Shown piece by piece: positions 21,588-34,195 of a stretch of DNA of 64,000 nt; the first letter of the stretch is position 1, and the number at the start of each line of letters is the position of its first letter. Under the pieces are notes generated by a model. It was given only the letters and a program-made list of their open reading frames with translations. It did not search any database and was not told the origin of the DNA. The DNA comes from Microcebus murinus (lineage: Eukaryota > Chordata > Mammalia > Primates > Cheirogaleidae): NCBI RefSeq assembly GCF_040939455.1, contig NC_134110.1, forward strand, positions 99,663,001 through 99,727,000, written 5' to 3'. Both the position numbers and the translations under genes were made by a program.

Positions 21588-24099
21588 CACATAGTTAGAT
21601 GCATTCCTAATACTTGAAAGAGCTCTCCGGTAGTAGCAGGGCAAATCCTTGCTTATACACTTTTAAATGCACCACAGCCTATTTTCTTATATTTCTTACT
21701 TTTGAGTCTGTGTTTTTGCGTTGTTCAGTACTTGGGGATACTTGGGGATCAGTAAATAGATCAATAAAATAGTAAACCATTAGTCTGCTTAACCAATACT
21801 TATATGGAGTTCAGTTTTAAAGACTCATCACCAATAACTTTGTAAGGAAAAAAATCGCAAAACTCACCTGACATGCTGGCCATATAGCTCCACTTTATTT
21901 AAAAGTATTGGCAGAATAAATAAGGAGTGTCATGGGGGTGATGCTGTTATTGACCTCTTTACTTCACATCCAATAGTCTCTGATTCATGGCACCACCCCA
22001 AGTTATACTTAGAAGAAGAGAAAGATGCTTCATCTGCTTACCATTAAGTGCTTGAAATCAACTCGGTATATATACCAGCCCCCAGCACAGCTGTGAATAG
22101 CTTTGAATTTGAATCATTTTGAACATAATATGAAATAAGGAGCCTGACTATTTTTAGGTTCTACTTAATTATCTCCAATAATCAAGCACAAATCTTTGTA
22201 TTTTTCCACTCAGTTATGCCTTCTCTCTCCTCCCTCTGCTTCCCTCCGAGGTGGAAGTGAGCACACGTGTGTGTCAGGTGCAGGGTGATGAACAGGGTCA
22301 CATACGTGGTTGACAGACAGTGTGATTAATTGCATGTGCAATGACAATGGAGAGAAGAGGCCTGGAGAAAGATCCAGAGTGGTTGGTTCAGCCCAGTTTG
22401 GAACGGAGCGAAGTACCAAAAAGGTCTGTTCACAATAAACAGCACCTCAGACACTTGCTGCTCCTTGCCTTTCTCACGCTTCTTTGTTTGCCAACCTCTC
22501 ACCTCCCCAAATTTAAATGGAGGTTTAGCACTTCATACCTTAAAGGAAACAAAACCCATTTTTTTTTTCCATTTGCTCGACCTTTAGCCAGTGGCCAAAC
22601 TTAGAGCCAATGTTTGCTTTGACTATCAATAGACTGTGCTTATTATTTCTGAACACTGAAAATAACCACTGTGAATGGCAATCAAAACACTTGCTGAGCA
22701 GGGCAAAAGGGAAGACACATGAGGTTAATTGAATAAAAATTCAAAAGTGGCCTTACTAGGGTATTTTCCCAAATAGCTTTTTCCCCTTAAGAAGCCTCAA
22801 ACAGTTATATGATCAATTCTGATTGGATGAGTGCGTGGGTGGGTGAGGGAAGCTCCCACAATCTCTTAAATAGTTTTCACATCATATAGTGTACATTCTC
22901 ATATAGAAATGTATTTTGCATTTATTCAGCAGATTGGAGTTAGGCTGAGTTTAAAGCATTTCTTAGATATTTAAGGTAATATTTTCTTGGTGACTCAGCA
23001 GGAGGAAAGAACCAGGATCATTTTCTATTGAATGATTTAAGAAAGGGCTTTTTTCATTGTCGTTGTTCAGTGTCATGCCCATACCTTGGTGGGTGCACAT
23101 GTGGAATAGAGAGAGAGAGAGCGACAAGCCCTGCACACTGTCAGAGCCAGATGCCAGCGGGCTGGGAGGGAGCGCTGCCTCAATTGGTATGTGAATGTTT
23201 GTTAGTACAAAATCACATGGAGATTCACTCTTCACAGCTCACAATGAGCTGCTGATTGCAGAAGGACAGGCCCGCTGAGCTCCGCCCGGCTGAGGTTTTG
23301 TCAGCACTTTCATTGTGATCTTCAATTTCTACAGCTTATAACTCAGCTGTAGAAAAAGTCTGAGAGTCCATGAGACCAAAGAGACTCCAAAACTCCAAAA
23401 CTTTTTGAACCTCCACAATATCATCAATTCAAATGTTTGGACAATTCTATGTGGTATGAAGTTTTCCACTGTATGGTTGAAGAGTGGGAGTTTCCAGCAT
23501 GTAGCCTTCAAAGAAGGCAGACACTTCCAGATTTCTTTTTAGCTAAAACACTGAGTCAAAATTCAAGTTAAAAAAAATCTAAAATATCCTCCATGTTATA
23601 AATAAGAAACAAATATTAACAAAGACCTTTGGAATAAATGATTGAATAAATAAGTGCAAAACACTATTTCACATATTCGTTTTAAAAATCAACCTAGAAA
23701 AGCTGTTACAAAAACTATTTGAAATAAATTTTATTTTTTAAGTATATTGGGAACATGGAAGGAGGTTTTTATTTTGAGTTCCAAAAGGCCAAAGAGTTTG
23801 ATGGCAGAGGGAGTACTGGACCTTGAAGAATGAGCAAAATGATTTCAAACGTAGAAATGCACAGGAGGGAGATCTAAGAGCAACTCCGAGAGTGAGAGTA
23901 GTGGAAGGTCTTCCCAGGTGCAGGCACAGCAGTACCTCCAGCGCCAGGACAGGAGGGGCTAATGTGACCTGGATCCTGAAGCTCACGGATTCTGAAAGCC
24001 ATTCTTTGTTCTTTGGGCCCTACAACACAGCCCCAAAGACAGTCTGCAGTGTCTTAATTAGGACTCAAAGGAAATCTTCATCAATTATTGCATCCATTT
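21588..24099. other. Unique intronic sequence, no gene seen
   Basis: No exon or clear transposon. A short GA run is at 23108-23121. 22560-22960 has AT-rich, evenly textured sequence with CAAT-like and TTAATTGAA cores, a candidate regulatory segment. Chance open frames only. Confidence 0.4.
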
Positions 24100-24330
24100 A
24101 TTCAATAAACATTTATTAAGTACCTATCCATGGCAAGCACTGGCGTGGATACTAGCAAAATGAACATGACTGAGACCGTGTACCTCCGAAGGGCTTACAG
24201 CCCCGTAATGGGGAGCGGCATGTGAACAAGCAAGTGCAAAGGTTGTCGTGGGCAGACCCGGGGGACAGTGGACACTGGAAGAGGGAAGTGGCTGATTCCA
24301 CTTGGACAGAATGGGAAAGGCTTCCCACAC
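24100..24330 (+). mobile_element. Ancient interspersed repeat, family unresolved (L2/MIR-like)
   Basis: 'atttattcaataaacatttattaagtacctatccatggcaagcactggcgtggatactagcaaaatgaacatgactgagaccgtg...gaagggcttacag' has the typical phrase order of a common mammalian ancient repeat ('tttattgagtgcctactatgtgccaggcactg...caaggagcttacag'). Confidence 0.5.
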
Positions 24331-24426
24331 ACTCTTGCTGGAGCTAAGTTGGTAGTTGAAGTAGTAAAAACAGAAGAGCCCACCTAGGGAGAGCTTTCCG
24401 GAGGAGAAGAAGGCCAACGACGGACT

Positions 24427-24452
24427 GGGGGGGGGGGGCAGGGGGGGGCAGG
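24427..24452 (+). repeat. G12/G8 run
   Basis: Twelve Gs (24427-24438), 'ca', eight Gs (24441-24448), 'ca', two Gs. Intramolecular G-quadruplex formation is plausible, and length error in sequencing is also likely. Confidence 0.9.
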
Positions 24453-24989
24453 TACCACAACGTAAGGGTCTGGAGTAGAAGAAAACCCAGAGAAGGAGAA
24501 GGCAATAAGAGAGACGGGGATGTGTCAGGAGGGCACAGTGATGTGGTCCCCAAGACAGGGGCGTTTCAGAAGAAATGCCAGTGAGAGACCAGTCACAGTG
24601 AGACCAGAAAAGAGCCTGCTAGATTTGACAATCCACACACCATGAAGGCACACAACAGAACACATCCCTGCAAAGTTTGGGAGAGAAATAAAGAATACAA
24701 CTTAGAGAAGAAATCGTGGGAGCAAGGGTAGAATTTCTAGACTACAAAGAAAAGAATTAAATTAGCGATGTGGTCAAGAGCACGGGTTTTAGGACACAGA
24801 TGTGAACAGAAGTACGGGTGTGGTGACAGGCCGTGAAAGGGTGGGCTTGGGCAACAGCGAAAGCCAGTGTCTCTCTGACCCAGTCCCTGCCCGCCCCAGT
24901 GCCACGTGGGCTACCAGAGATGACGCCACGGTAACGGGGAGTGTGACCAGCACCCAGGGCTCTGGCTCCTCGCTGGGGCGAGGACCTCC

Positions 24990-25175
24990 GTGTGGAGAAA
25001 TTGTATCGTGAGCAATTTTTATGTTTTCACCCACCACGTGGCCTTGAGTGTGTGACTTATCGGCACCGAGCCTTAGCTTTCCTCACTGGAAAACAATTTT
25101 AGTGATTTAAATTGCAGGGCTGTGTTAGAGCAAAACAAAATAAATGATGTAAAGAGCCTAAAACCTGTGACGCGT
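24990..25175 (+). mobile_element. MIR SINE relic
   Basis: 'gtggccttgagtgtgtgacttatcggcaccgagccttagctttcctcactggaaaacaattttagtgatttaaattgcagggctgtgttagagc' and the closing 'aaagagcctaaaacctgtgacgcgtggagagtgctcag' follow forward MIR order. Confidence 0.65.
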
Positions 25176-26019
25176 GGAGAGTGCTCAGTCCCCTGTGCCA
25201 TCTCCCTTCTTTCCTGAGCCACCTGGTGGAGAGCCACACCCTCAGCCTGCTTCTAAATTTGGTCAGACTGAGTTTCCTCTTCACATTCCATCTCCCTTTT
25301 AAAGGGATGCAGACCATTTTGAACCCCTTCCACCTAACCTTGAAGCTGAAGGCGCTCGCCTCCCTGGAGAGGGCTGGCCACGCACGCTCGCGGCCGCCCC
25401 GCCGACTGCATCTGTTAGGGCCGCATCCCCTCAACCCAGATTGCCCCACAGAATTTTGGGACCTCAGGAATCTTCGGCAAATGGCCATTAGGCCTTGTTC
25501 TGTCCATTGACCTAAATTTTTAGTACAAAAAAAAATTTTCCTTAATGTTCTTGAGAGTGTATACTTAAGTTTCTTAGCACATCACCTCCACTCTATTGGA
25601 CGTGGAAACTAATCTTTTCCTCACAAGTTCGTTGGTGTTTACATCACATGTGTTGAGAGGCTTCCTGCAATTCTAGGAGAATATAGGATTCCTAAACCTG
25701 GTAGGCATATCTTCGTGGTGTTAGAAGCAGTCTGGGCTGAGTGCATAGCATTAATTCAATAGGTGAGCCTTCAAAAATGATTGTATATCTTTCCATTTTC
25801 TCATCTCTTTATCTCTCTCTCCTCCCCCTGCCCCACCCCACCGCCACTCACGCACACAGGGCACATGTACCTGGGATAATAGGCACAGGCTGCATCTCAG
25901 GCTGTGATGCAGTATTTGCAAGTCGTAATGCCTGATGACATTGGCACTTGCCCCGCCTCCACCAAACCTGGAGAATGAAAGAAGTACACAGGCTGCCTCT
26001 GCAAGTTTCAATCTTTATA
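25176..26019. other. Unique intronic sequence, no gene seen
   Basis: 25176-25320 ('ctcccttctttcctgagccacctgg...ttttaaagggatgcagacc') and the rest show no recognised repeat or exon. Confidence 0.4.
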
Positions 26020-26150
26020 ATGGAAAGCTCAGAGTCAGAAAGACCTCCTTGGGAATCTTGGCTGTACCACCTAGTAACTTTGACCTGGGGTGTATTCTCC
26101 TGCCCCTCTGCATCTGTTTCCTCTTCGTAGGAGCTGAAGCGTACACTGTA
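26020..26150 (+). mobile_element. MIR SINE relic
   Basis: 'agctcagagtcagaaagacctccttgggaatcttggctgtaccacctagtaactttgacctggggtgtattctcctgcccctctgcatctgtttcctcttcgtagg' matches the forward MIR 5' and core segments. Confidence 0.7.
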
Positions 26151-26388
26151 GCTCACAGGCAGGCATCCGGGAGACAGTGTGGGGCAGTTCCACGTGCCGC
26201 TCCCCGGTATATGGCAGGTGTTCAAGAAGCATCCTCTTCCTCCTCGTCACCTGGAGAACATTTAGCTCTGATGCATCAGTATGGATGACAAAGAAACAGA
26301 CCATTTAAGCCAAGGTCTCAACCTCACAGCCAAGGCTACGGCATCAAAGTCAGGAAACGAGTGAGGGTGCATCACTGAGTTTTCCATT

Positions 26389-26488
26389 GAGGAAGGACAG
26401 AAGAAAGAGGAAGGAAGGTAAGAAGGGAGGAGGGGAGAAACAAAAAGGAAGGGAAGGAGAAAGAGAGGGAGGAAGGAGAAAAAAACTA
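26389..26488 (+). repeat. Polypurine (GGAA/GAAA) tract
   Basis: About 100 bases almost free of pyrimidines on the + strand ('gaggaaggacagaagaaagag...gagggaggaaggag'). Lys/Arg/Gly-rich open frames across it are compositional artefacts. Confidence 0.9.
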
Positions 26489-26827
26489 AATAGCCTGCAA
26501 TATGAAAAGTCGGAGAGGAAAACCCCCAGATGCCGTGAGTTGGTCTTGCCTTCGCACCCAGCACTGTCCCCGTGCTCCCCTTACCTGCCACTCGCCCAAA
26601 CATCCACACGCTGCGCCTGCACCTTGTGGACACAGGGGGAAAATATGAAACAGAAATCTGATATTATCAGACCCTGGAAAGGCACTTCTGGAAACACTAA
26701 TTAGATTTTCTTCAACCTTTTTTAATTTAGTGAGTTCTAGGAGAAGATCACACCTCTCCTTACACTTATAAAGAGAATTTGTGAGCAAGATTGCGTGCAA
26801 GTAATACCTATTCGATGCTCGAGGCAA

Positions 26828-26852
26828 CCTGTTGCCATGGTACCAATCAGAT
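26828..26852 (+). promoter_or_regulatory. Candidate RFX X-box next to a CCAAT box
   Basis: 'gttgccatggtacc' at 26831-26844 is close to the palindromic RFX-binding consensus GTTGCCATGGCAAC. It overlaps 'accaatcag', a good NF-Y type CCAAT sequence. Motif-level evidence only; no promoter is recognised here. Confidence 0.35.
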
Positions 26853-27559
26853 TTTTGTCCTCATCGGGGAATAGAAATTAAAACTGACAATGCTTGAGTA
26901 CAAATGTTTGTGTTTGTCCCTGAGCGGTGTGAATGAATGCTTGGGAAGGGAGGAGATCTGGTTTTGCTGTTATTGTTTTCTGGTTTTAAAACAATAATAC
27001 AATTAAAATGTGCAGACTCCAAAATAGTGCAGTGAGGTTAGAAAAACAAGGAATCCCCAAAGGAGTGAACTATTCTTATAAATTTACATTATCAAAGGAT
27101 GTGGAAATGCCAAAAAACGAGTTCTTAATGGTCAAAAGCAGCAGTGTCATCTCAGAGCCACAGAGAGCTGTCGGTGACTAGTGGGTGCAAATGGAAGGTT
27201 GATGTGGAAGGCTAACTGGCTATTTTTATGGCATTGGAATTCTGATCTTATATTAGAGCTATAAAATATCCACTGTGCTTTGGGGAACATCTGTGCATTT
27301 GGCTCATAATAAAAGAAACATTGAAAATCAAGAGAGGTAGCTTGCTATGGAGAAAAACAAGAGAATGATTAACGTGAATTTCAGGAGACCGGTCGCCTGC
27401 AGGGATGAGACGGAGGGAGGAAGGGGCTTCACAGACATCCGTAATGTTCAATTTCTTAAGTTGAAGAGCATTTTATTATTCCTCTCGGAACTCCACATAG
27501 ACATTGCCTGCACTCACAATAAAAATTTACATAAAAAGCTAAAGGGAGAGAAAAATAGA

Positions 27560-27690
27560 ATCTGGCCAGTAAATGGGCTGGAGGCAGCAGATTCGAGTCT
27601 TGACTCTGCCACTAACTAGCAAGGGATTGCGTGCCTGCCCTGTACCTTGGCAGAGATTCAGTCTTCTCATCCATAGTAAGGACATGCTAA
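27560..27690 (+). mobile_element. MIR SINE relic
   Basis: 'aggcagcagattcgagtcttgactctgccactaactagcaaggg...gtaccttggcagagattcagtcttctcatccatagtaagg' corresponds to MIR 'ttcgaatcccggctctgccacttactagctg...cagtttcctcatctgtaaaatgg'. Confidence 0.8.
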
Positions 27691-30240
27691 ATGGTCACTG
27701 TGCTCTCTTCTCGCTTGAAAACTATCCAACTGTGTGTATATCGCGTGGTATACAGTATTACTGAATGAGTTGTGTTGGGGAAATACTGTCTTTCCTTCTT
27801 GTAAAAACAAAGAATCCCGCAGCTACCAACCTATCATCCTTCCCGGTTCAACAAGCAGCGAGAGTTACTCTGCTATTCCGGGTGGACCCTGTGAGCTACC
27901 CTGCTGTTCACTGAGCAGAATTGGGAGATTTTTTTTAAAAACAAGACCGTATGAAGTCAGCGACAGGGCTCATGGCCTGGGAGTAGGAGATCCTGTCTGA
28001 GGCCGACACTCCACGCTTCTCTGTCAACTTGTTGTGTTAGCTTCTCCGAGTGCAAAATGGCAACGTAATGCACTCAAGAGCCATCTAATTACTTCGCGCT
28101 CATTAATTGCACATCAGATGCTGTCAGGTGCTTCATATTTTCCCCCCAAATTACTAAAAACTTACCAAACTTACAGGACTGGGCTACTCACCATACTCAT
28201 CAGAAATGTTTCAAGGAAATGCTGGTTTGCAACATTAAGAAGACAGAAACATCCTCTTTCCTCCTTCGTTCAATGCTTGTTCATGGAGCTTGCTGTGGGC
28301 AAGTCCTGTGCTGCTGACTGGATCCTACTTAATTTCTCCGAGCATGGACTTGAGATGTGATTACTGCAGACGGGCTCTGGGATGTCGCAGCGGTTTCCCA
28401 GGCACTGTTGTCCACTCTCGCTCCTCTGTCTAATGAGAACAGGTGGATCTGGACTGCTATCTCCCACCTCTACTTTCATTGCAGGCTCCGGTGTTGGGGG
28501 AGGCAGGATGCACTGTGGTTGGCCAGACCAGCTCCTGACTCCATCCTGAGTGAAGTGCTCACATGCATCCCCTGGTGGGTCCCCTGGCAGACCCCTTCGC
28601 CTCCTGAGGCTGTGGCACGACCCACCATCTGGCCTCTCAAGTCCAACGCACCAAGCTCTGAAAACTGCAGCAAATTTCTCAGCCTTTTGGAAGCCCATTT
28701 ATTCCCTCTGAAATACGGAACCACCTCTCAAGTGTCATTATGAACACTACGGACACTTATTAGCTCTTACGATGTCATGCACGTAAGGCACTGAGCCCAA
28801 GACCTGGCACTTAATATTGACTCAAAAAAACATTAGTCGTGCTCCTTCTTGCTGTTCTGACATGATTAAGTACTCAGTCCTATTGAGAAGGGAATACATT
28901 TATCCTCGGAAGAACTCCCTGCTGCCTCAGTGCTCAGTGGGTTCTGATGAGAGACTGAAGACTCTAGTGGCATCTGTTTCTCTCAAATACACCCAGGCAT
29001 CCTTGGGGGACAATCAAATTTGGGCACACCCTTAAATGAAGGGGAACAATGTCGGGCACCAAATGAGTCCTGCCATCTGGGGAAACAAAATCAAAAGGCA
29101 GAAGTCATCAGGAGGCTAATTTGAAAATGATTCAGCCACGCTCCTTACCCCAGCCCCCTCCAATACGAGTTGAGTATAAGGATTAATAAGAAAAGTTTGC
29201 AAATGTCTGCAATAACCTGTGAAAGAGTACAAGCTGTTCCTATAATAATCAAAATTACCCAGAAAAGACATATTCATTCTAAATGTTGAAAGAAAAAGGA
29301 AACCCCTCAGGAAATTAAGTCTGAGTTTGAGTTCTGGGACTCTTTCTGCAAACATCCAGATAGCAACAAGAACATGCAATTTATTTGAACTTTCAGTTGC
29401 TGTATTGTTCTCATTTCATTGACTCGGTTATTTTTAGTGTTTTCAATTTATTCAGAGAACAAGCGAGTGATTTCTTGTGGGACATTAAGTGGGGTTTAAA
29501 CCCACATGCAAACAGAGAAACTAAATTCTATCCACAAAATCACCAGGAGGACAGCCCAGGTCTCTAACAACTCAAACTGCGTGCTCTCAGGACTTCCTGC
29601 CACTGATGTTACAGATGTGTCTTTGTTACCTCTAGCAATTGCTCTGTGCTTAGCGCTACTGTTAACTCACCAGAGTAGACCCCAACAGAATACTGAAGAG
29701 GTGAGGTATGCATTTGATAAAAGAATCAAACTAGGTCATCTCTAAATCTAAAATTCAAAATAAGTAAAACCATGTTTATTTCAGCCTATAAAATGTTTTA
29801 CTAATATTTTGTTCATCTTCTTTGGAGGATCTGATATTTAATTAATAATTTCATATTTAAAACAATTTCACATTTAAAAATAAATGCTAATGCATTGAAG
29901 ATCCAATATAAGAGATTTGAAAATGCATATATTATATATAGTCAACCCTAAAGTCAGGTTAAAAAAATCCAAATTTATTAGACATGATGAAAAGTAAGTG
30001 ATTATTTTCATTTTAAGAATACATCACCTGAAGATGATGTATTTCAGATCTCAGCTTTTATATTTTACCATTTTACTATTGATTCCAAATTATTTTTCTT
30101 TGCCTTTTTCTATTAACTGAGAGATGTCTTATTTTTGTTGTCAAGGCAAAAGAAAATAATTCCAAATCAATCATGAGATGTTTTAGTTCCTAAATATGAT
30201 TTCTTTTGTGGATGTTGAATAGGTTTTCAAATTAGTTAGA
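27691..30240. other. Unique intronic sequence with a candidate regulatory core
   Basis: No exon or confidently named repeat. The segment at about 28050-28135 carries 'atctaattacttcgcgctcattaattgcacatcagatg', dense in homeodomain (TAATTA, TTAATT) and E-box (CAGATG) cores. 28270-28740 is moderately GC-rich with long chance frames on both strands and no family resemblance. Confidence 0.4.
28050..28135. promoter_or_regulatory. Candidate homeodomain/bHLH enhancer core
   Basis: 'ctaattac', 'cattaattgc' and 'acatcagatgctgtcaggtg' occur within 60 bases. The cores ATTA/TAAT (homeodomain) and CANNTG (CAGATG, CAGGTG; bHLH) are closely packed. This is typical of developmental enhancers but not proof. 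Confidence 0.3.
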
Positions 30241-30244
30241 GGTT

Positions 30245-30800
30245 CCAGAAATAAACATTTCGTCAGGGTTCTTCAGAGACATAGGACCAATAGGATATAT
30301 ACGTATATAAATATGCACACATGCACGTACATATATATTTGGAGAGGGAGAGGGAGATGTATGAGAGAGAGTGTATGATGAATTAGCTCCTGTGGTGACA
30401 GAGGCTGAAAAGCCCCTCAGAAGGCTGTCTGTAAGCTGGAGAACCGGGGAAGCTATCAGTCCAAGGCCAAAGGCCTGAGAACCTGAGGGGGCCACGGGTA
30501 CACATCCCAAATCCAAGGCCAGACTACTTGGAGTTTTGAATTCCAAGGGCAGGAGAAGAAGGGTGCCCCAGCTTCAGAAGAGAGAGTGAAATTCACTTTT
30601 CCTCTGCCTTTTTGTACTCTCTGGGCCCCCAGCCGATGGGATGGTGCCCACCCACACTGAGGGCCGATCCTCCCCACTCTATCCGCTGACTCACATGCCA
30701 ATCTCCTCCAAAACACCCTTGCAGCCACACCTGGAAATAATGCTTTGCCAGCCATCTAGGTATCCCTCAACTCAGTCCAGTTGACACCTAAAATTAAGGC
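30245..30800 (-). mobile_element. LTR-like interspersed repeat, family unresolved
   Basis: The opening 'cgtcagggttcttcagagacataggaccaataggatatata' and the closing 'atctaggtatccctcaactcagtccagttgacacctaaaattaaggc' are the two ends of a common mammalian repeat as recalled ('cagggttctccagagaaacagaaccaatagg...caagttgacacataaaattaacc'). I take it for a MaLR-type LTR in reverse orientation. A TA/CA and GA microsatellite lies inside at about 30295-30375. Confidence 0.55.
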
Positions 30801-30869
30801 GTCGCCATATGGCATCAATTCATCTAAGCACTTCCCTCTATGTCACATCTGTTCCCATCCCCACATGTG

Positions 30870-30960
30870 GAATGTGTATTCTTACTCCTATTTTCCAAAG
30901 GAGAGCTGAGACCTAGAAGGTTAATACCATGGCCAAGGTCAAATCAGGTCAGAAAGAGAC
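30870..30960 (-). mobile_element. MIR SINE fragment
   Basis: 'tgtgtattcttactcctattttccaaaggagagctgagacctagaaggttaataccatggccaaggtcaaatcaggtcagaaagag' matches the reverse MIR core. Confidence 0.6.
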
Positions 30961-32285
30961 CTTGTGTTTTCTCTTCCAGTTATGTTGTGTTTCTATTATA
31001 AAGCTTCTCCAAAAAATTAAATATTATGCAAATTCTGAATACTACATCAGAGGAAAGAATTATTCTTTAGATCTTTATAACATTATAACTGGAGATGCCT
31101 ATGTCAACTTTTCTCATTTTAAACAGCCAGGAAAAGCAGTGATTATTTTTCTGATGCTGAGGTTTGGTATTTTAGTAGAAGAACTCAAACTATGACTTGT
31201 ATTTAACTTTATTGCAGTAGGAATATGAGGTAATGAATGGAAGTAGTCATTGACCTGGAACAAGATCACTTTGAACATGACACTGTTACAGAAAGTGGTA
31301 GCATTTATTTTCAAATAACCACATTTTAAAAGCAGTTGTGAATATATTTCAAAGAATAAAATGCTAGCTACTAGGTTTTGAGAAGCAGAATAAAATATGA
31401 TACTGAGTTACTGAGGGGTGATAGATTTTAACAGATATGGCTGAGGTAGTTTGTTTTAGAGTTTATAGCAATAAAGATAATCAGGTGGTTCTTAATGTTG
31501 CCAGGAGTGCTGCAGTGGAGCCATTAAAGGAAGGAGAAAGGGAGGGCACTGAAAAGGTCAGAACTTCCGATTCTGGGAGATTTAAATTTGGTATTGATTC
31601 CACTGACACTTTTAGCACACCAAAGGTGGAAAATTAGTTTGTAAAAAAATGTTTTGTTACAGAAGATTGGGTGGACACCCAACTAACCAAGCTCTAACAA
31701 TTTGTATTCTGGATGGAGGTTCTGTTTATTAAGACTTGATTTTTTTTTTTTTTTTTTTTTTAGCATTTCTTTTTTAAATCACTAAGGGATTCCAGGTACA
31801 TGGTCTCATTAATTTCCAAAATATTCTCATGGATAGGTGAATTGCGGGAAGAGTCAGTTGTGTAGATGTGTACATACCACAGACCAGGGCAAATGTTGAG
31901 TGAGTAAATGAATGAGCAAATGTTCAAACTATAACAGACTGAAAGAGCAATTGCACTGACCAAGCCTTTGATCTAGCTGATTACAACTCTGACCTGAAGA
32001 GGCTCTTTACATATCTCAAGTCTCCGGCACAAGAGTTTGATCCTCAGTACATACAGCAGAGAGTTACAGGAACTTCCAGGTGCCCACCAGAGGGACATGC
32101 AGTAGGAGAGTAAAGGGAACCATTGAGACACTCTTAGGTTAGGCATTCTGAATATTTGGAAGAGCAGGAATTTTTGGTTTTGTTCTTTAACTTTTTGGGA
32201 TAATATTTTTATTTTAGGCAAATTGGAACTATAATTTGAAATTTTCTAAGATGACTGATATTAAATGGTTAACATCCCATTTTTC
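30961..32285. other. Unique intronic sequence, no gene seen
   Basis: Contains a T22 run at 31740-31761. No recognised repeat family or exon. Confidence 0.4.
31740..31761. repeat. T22 homopolymer
   Basis: Uninterrupted run of 22 T residues. No retroposed body was recognised next to it on either side. Confidence 0.95.
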
Positions 32286-32289
32286 TAAT

Positions 32290-32530
32290 AATTAGGACAA
32301 TGTACTAATGGTTAATGTATTAATTTCATTTAATCCTCCCAATGGCCTTTAAAGTTCTATTATTATCGCAGTTTTATATATGAGTCTTATGAGAAGATTG
32401 GGTAAGTACTTTATTATCCCAATGTCACTTATAAGAAAAAAAAGATACAGAAATATAACTTGTCTTATGTTATAGGAAGAACAAAAGGCAGAATTAGGAT
32501 TCATATTCAGATAATCTGGCTCCCGAGACA
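32290..32530 (-). mobile_element. MIR SINE relic
   Basis: 'ttcatttaatcctcccaatggcctttaaagttctattattatcgcagttttatatatgag...ggcagaattaggattcatattcagataatctggctcccgagac' follows the reverse MIR from the 3' side to the tRNA-like 5' part. The middle holds an A-rich insertion or divergence. Confidence 0.75.
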
Positions 32531-33799
32531 GCATATGTACCCTACTACATGACACTACAAACCATATTTGCTCATAAATTGTCTCATACTCTGACTTATA
32601 TTTTAATATATTATTCATAAGGGGAGATGTCAAGTGAGAATTTGGAGTCCTGATATGGCAGTCTCCCTTGCAAATTGTCTTCAGTATTATTGCATCAATT
32701 TTGGGCACGCAGAATGTGACTGCAGAAAGGGAGAAGCAGAGAGGACTTTTCAAGAGGAGGAAACAGTGCATGTCACAGCGCAGGGCTTGTTTCAGGAATA
32801 GCAGTTTGTTCTACATGCCTGCAGGTGATGAGTGAGGCTTGAGATAGGAAATTGTAGGCTAAATTTGGAAGAACATGCTGGAATTAGGTCTTCCTTCAGG
32901 CAGAAAGAGTCATGAGCAGAACCATTCGGGGAAAATAATTTCCCACTTTCTGGAGAAAAGGCAAGTGTGCATTGGGAAACTGTAAGACAGCAAGTGTGCT
33001 GTTTATTTTATATTATTTTATTGACTGTGCTCAACTTGTCAGATCATGGTTAGAGTGAGAATGCCCACAGGGTCGGAACAAGAAAATTCTAGAAATGGTA
33101 GCCTTGTCACTTACCATTTGAACTGCTGAAATATTTCTACCAGGGGGGAGAAGAATGGCCAAAAGATAGAATGAGAGATGGCCATTCCAGGAGAGGGCTC
33201 TGTGCTTTTTGCTTTGTTTTTAACTGATCCACTGGATAGAGTTTTATGTTTTGTTCTGGCTGGGAGGAGAAAGTTCCCTGAAGATAGGAAGGTAGACAAA
33301 CACTTAGGAGAGATTTACCTACAAGTTAGTAAACAGGGAATTAAGCACAATGACAGTAAATATAGGCTGTCAAGAAAACCAATCAAAGCCAGTAGCAGAG
33401 ACCAACTACAATGTGCCTCTAAAGCACCCATCAGCCCACGCAACTGTGTTTATAAGGCAATAAATCTGATTCTTTAGAAAATGCAACCAACTTACAAATT
33501 GCAAATAATTTTTGTTACCTCCAAAATAGACTCCATGGGTGAGCTCAGTGAGTTATTCTCATGGCTAAAAATACACCAGGGACTCCTCTTTGAGAATTGT
33601 TTACATGACTGGTGATTGTTCTTTTGAATGGCCTTAATACAACAATATTACATCTTTTTTTTTTTAAGTAGGTGTGATTTTTGGAAAATGTCAAAGAAAA
33701 TTTACAGATTTAAGTCTGGTAAAGAACAATGCTCAAAATTGGTAATATGCTGTAGGGTCAACTAAAAATTGTAATTATAAAGAAAGAGCTAGGCGTCAT
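32531..33799. other. Unique intronic sequence, no gene seen
   Basis: No exon or clear repeat. 32700-33000 resembles decayed text of the common 'gcaaaggcctggaggcaggaa' type repeats but could not be assigned. Confidence 0.35.
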
Positions 33800-34195
33800 T
33801 GACCACATCTTACCCTGGCTCTGAAGGCCCCTCTTGCCCACCAACACCCTCCCTGCCTGCATCTGGCCACCTCATTGTTGGATTTCCCATCACGCCCCAC
33901 TTAACAAACACAGCCTACTGGAAAGAGGCAAACAGGCCTCAGTACTCCAGCCTGCAGGGACTTTCGCTTAGTGTTCACTGCGCCTTATCCACTGTTTCAG
34001 TGTGGAGCTTCCTTCCTGCTAAGAGTTTGTTCAGTTATCACCTCCTTGCTGTGAAGCTATCTCTGACCCTTGGTGTGGGCTTTTCTCTGCCCTTAAAGTC
34101 AAGGATCCTGTTTCGTTTATCTTGCATCTGTAACTTCTACAAGGGTACCCAGCATGGTAAGCACTCAATAAATATCTGCTAAATAAGTGAATGAA
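33800..34195 (+). mobile_element. L2 LINE 3' end
   Basis: 'cttcctgctaagagtttgttcagttatcacctccttgctgtgaagctatctctgaccc', then 'aagtcaaggatcctgtttcg', and the characteristic end 'gggtacccagcatggtaagcactcaataaatatctgctaaataagtgaatgaa' match the L2 3' untranslated region. Confidence 0.8.

Noticed and set aside
25099..25510. Open frames of 109 and 129 codons on opposite strands
   Set aside because: No family resemblance, no splice consensus at their ends, and mutual overlap on both strands points to chance.
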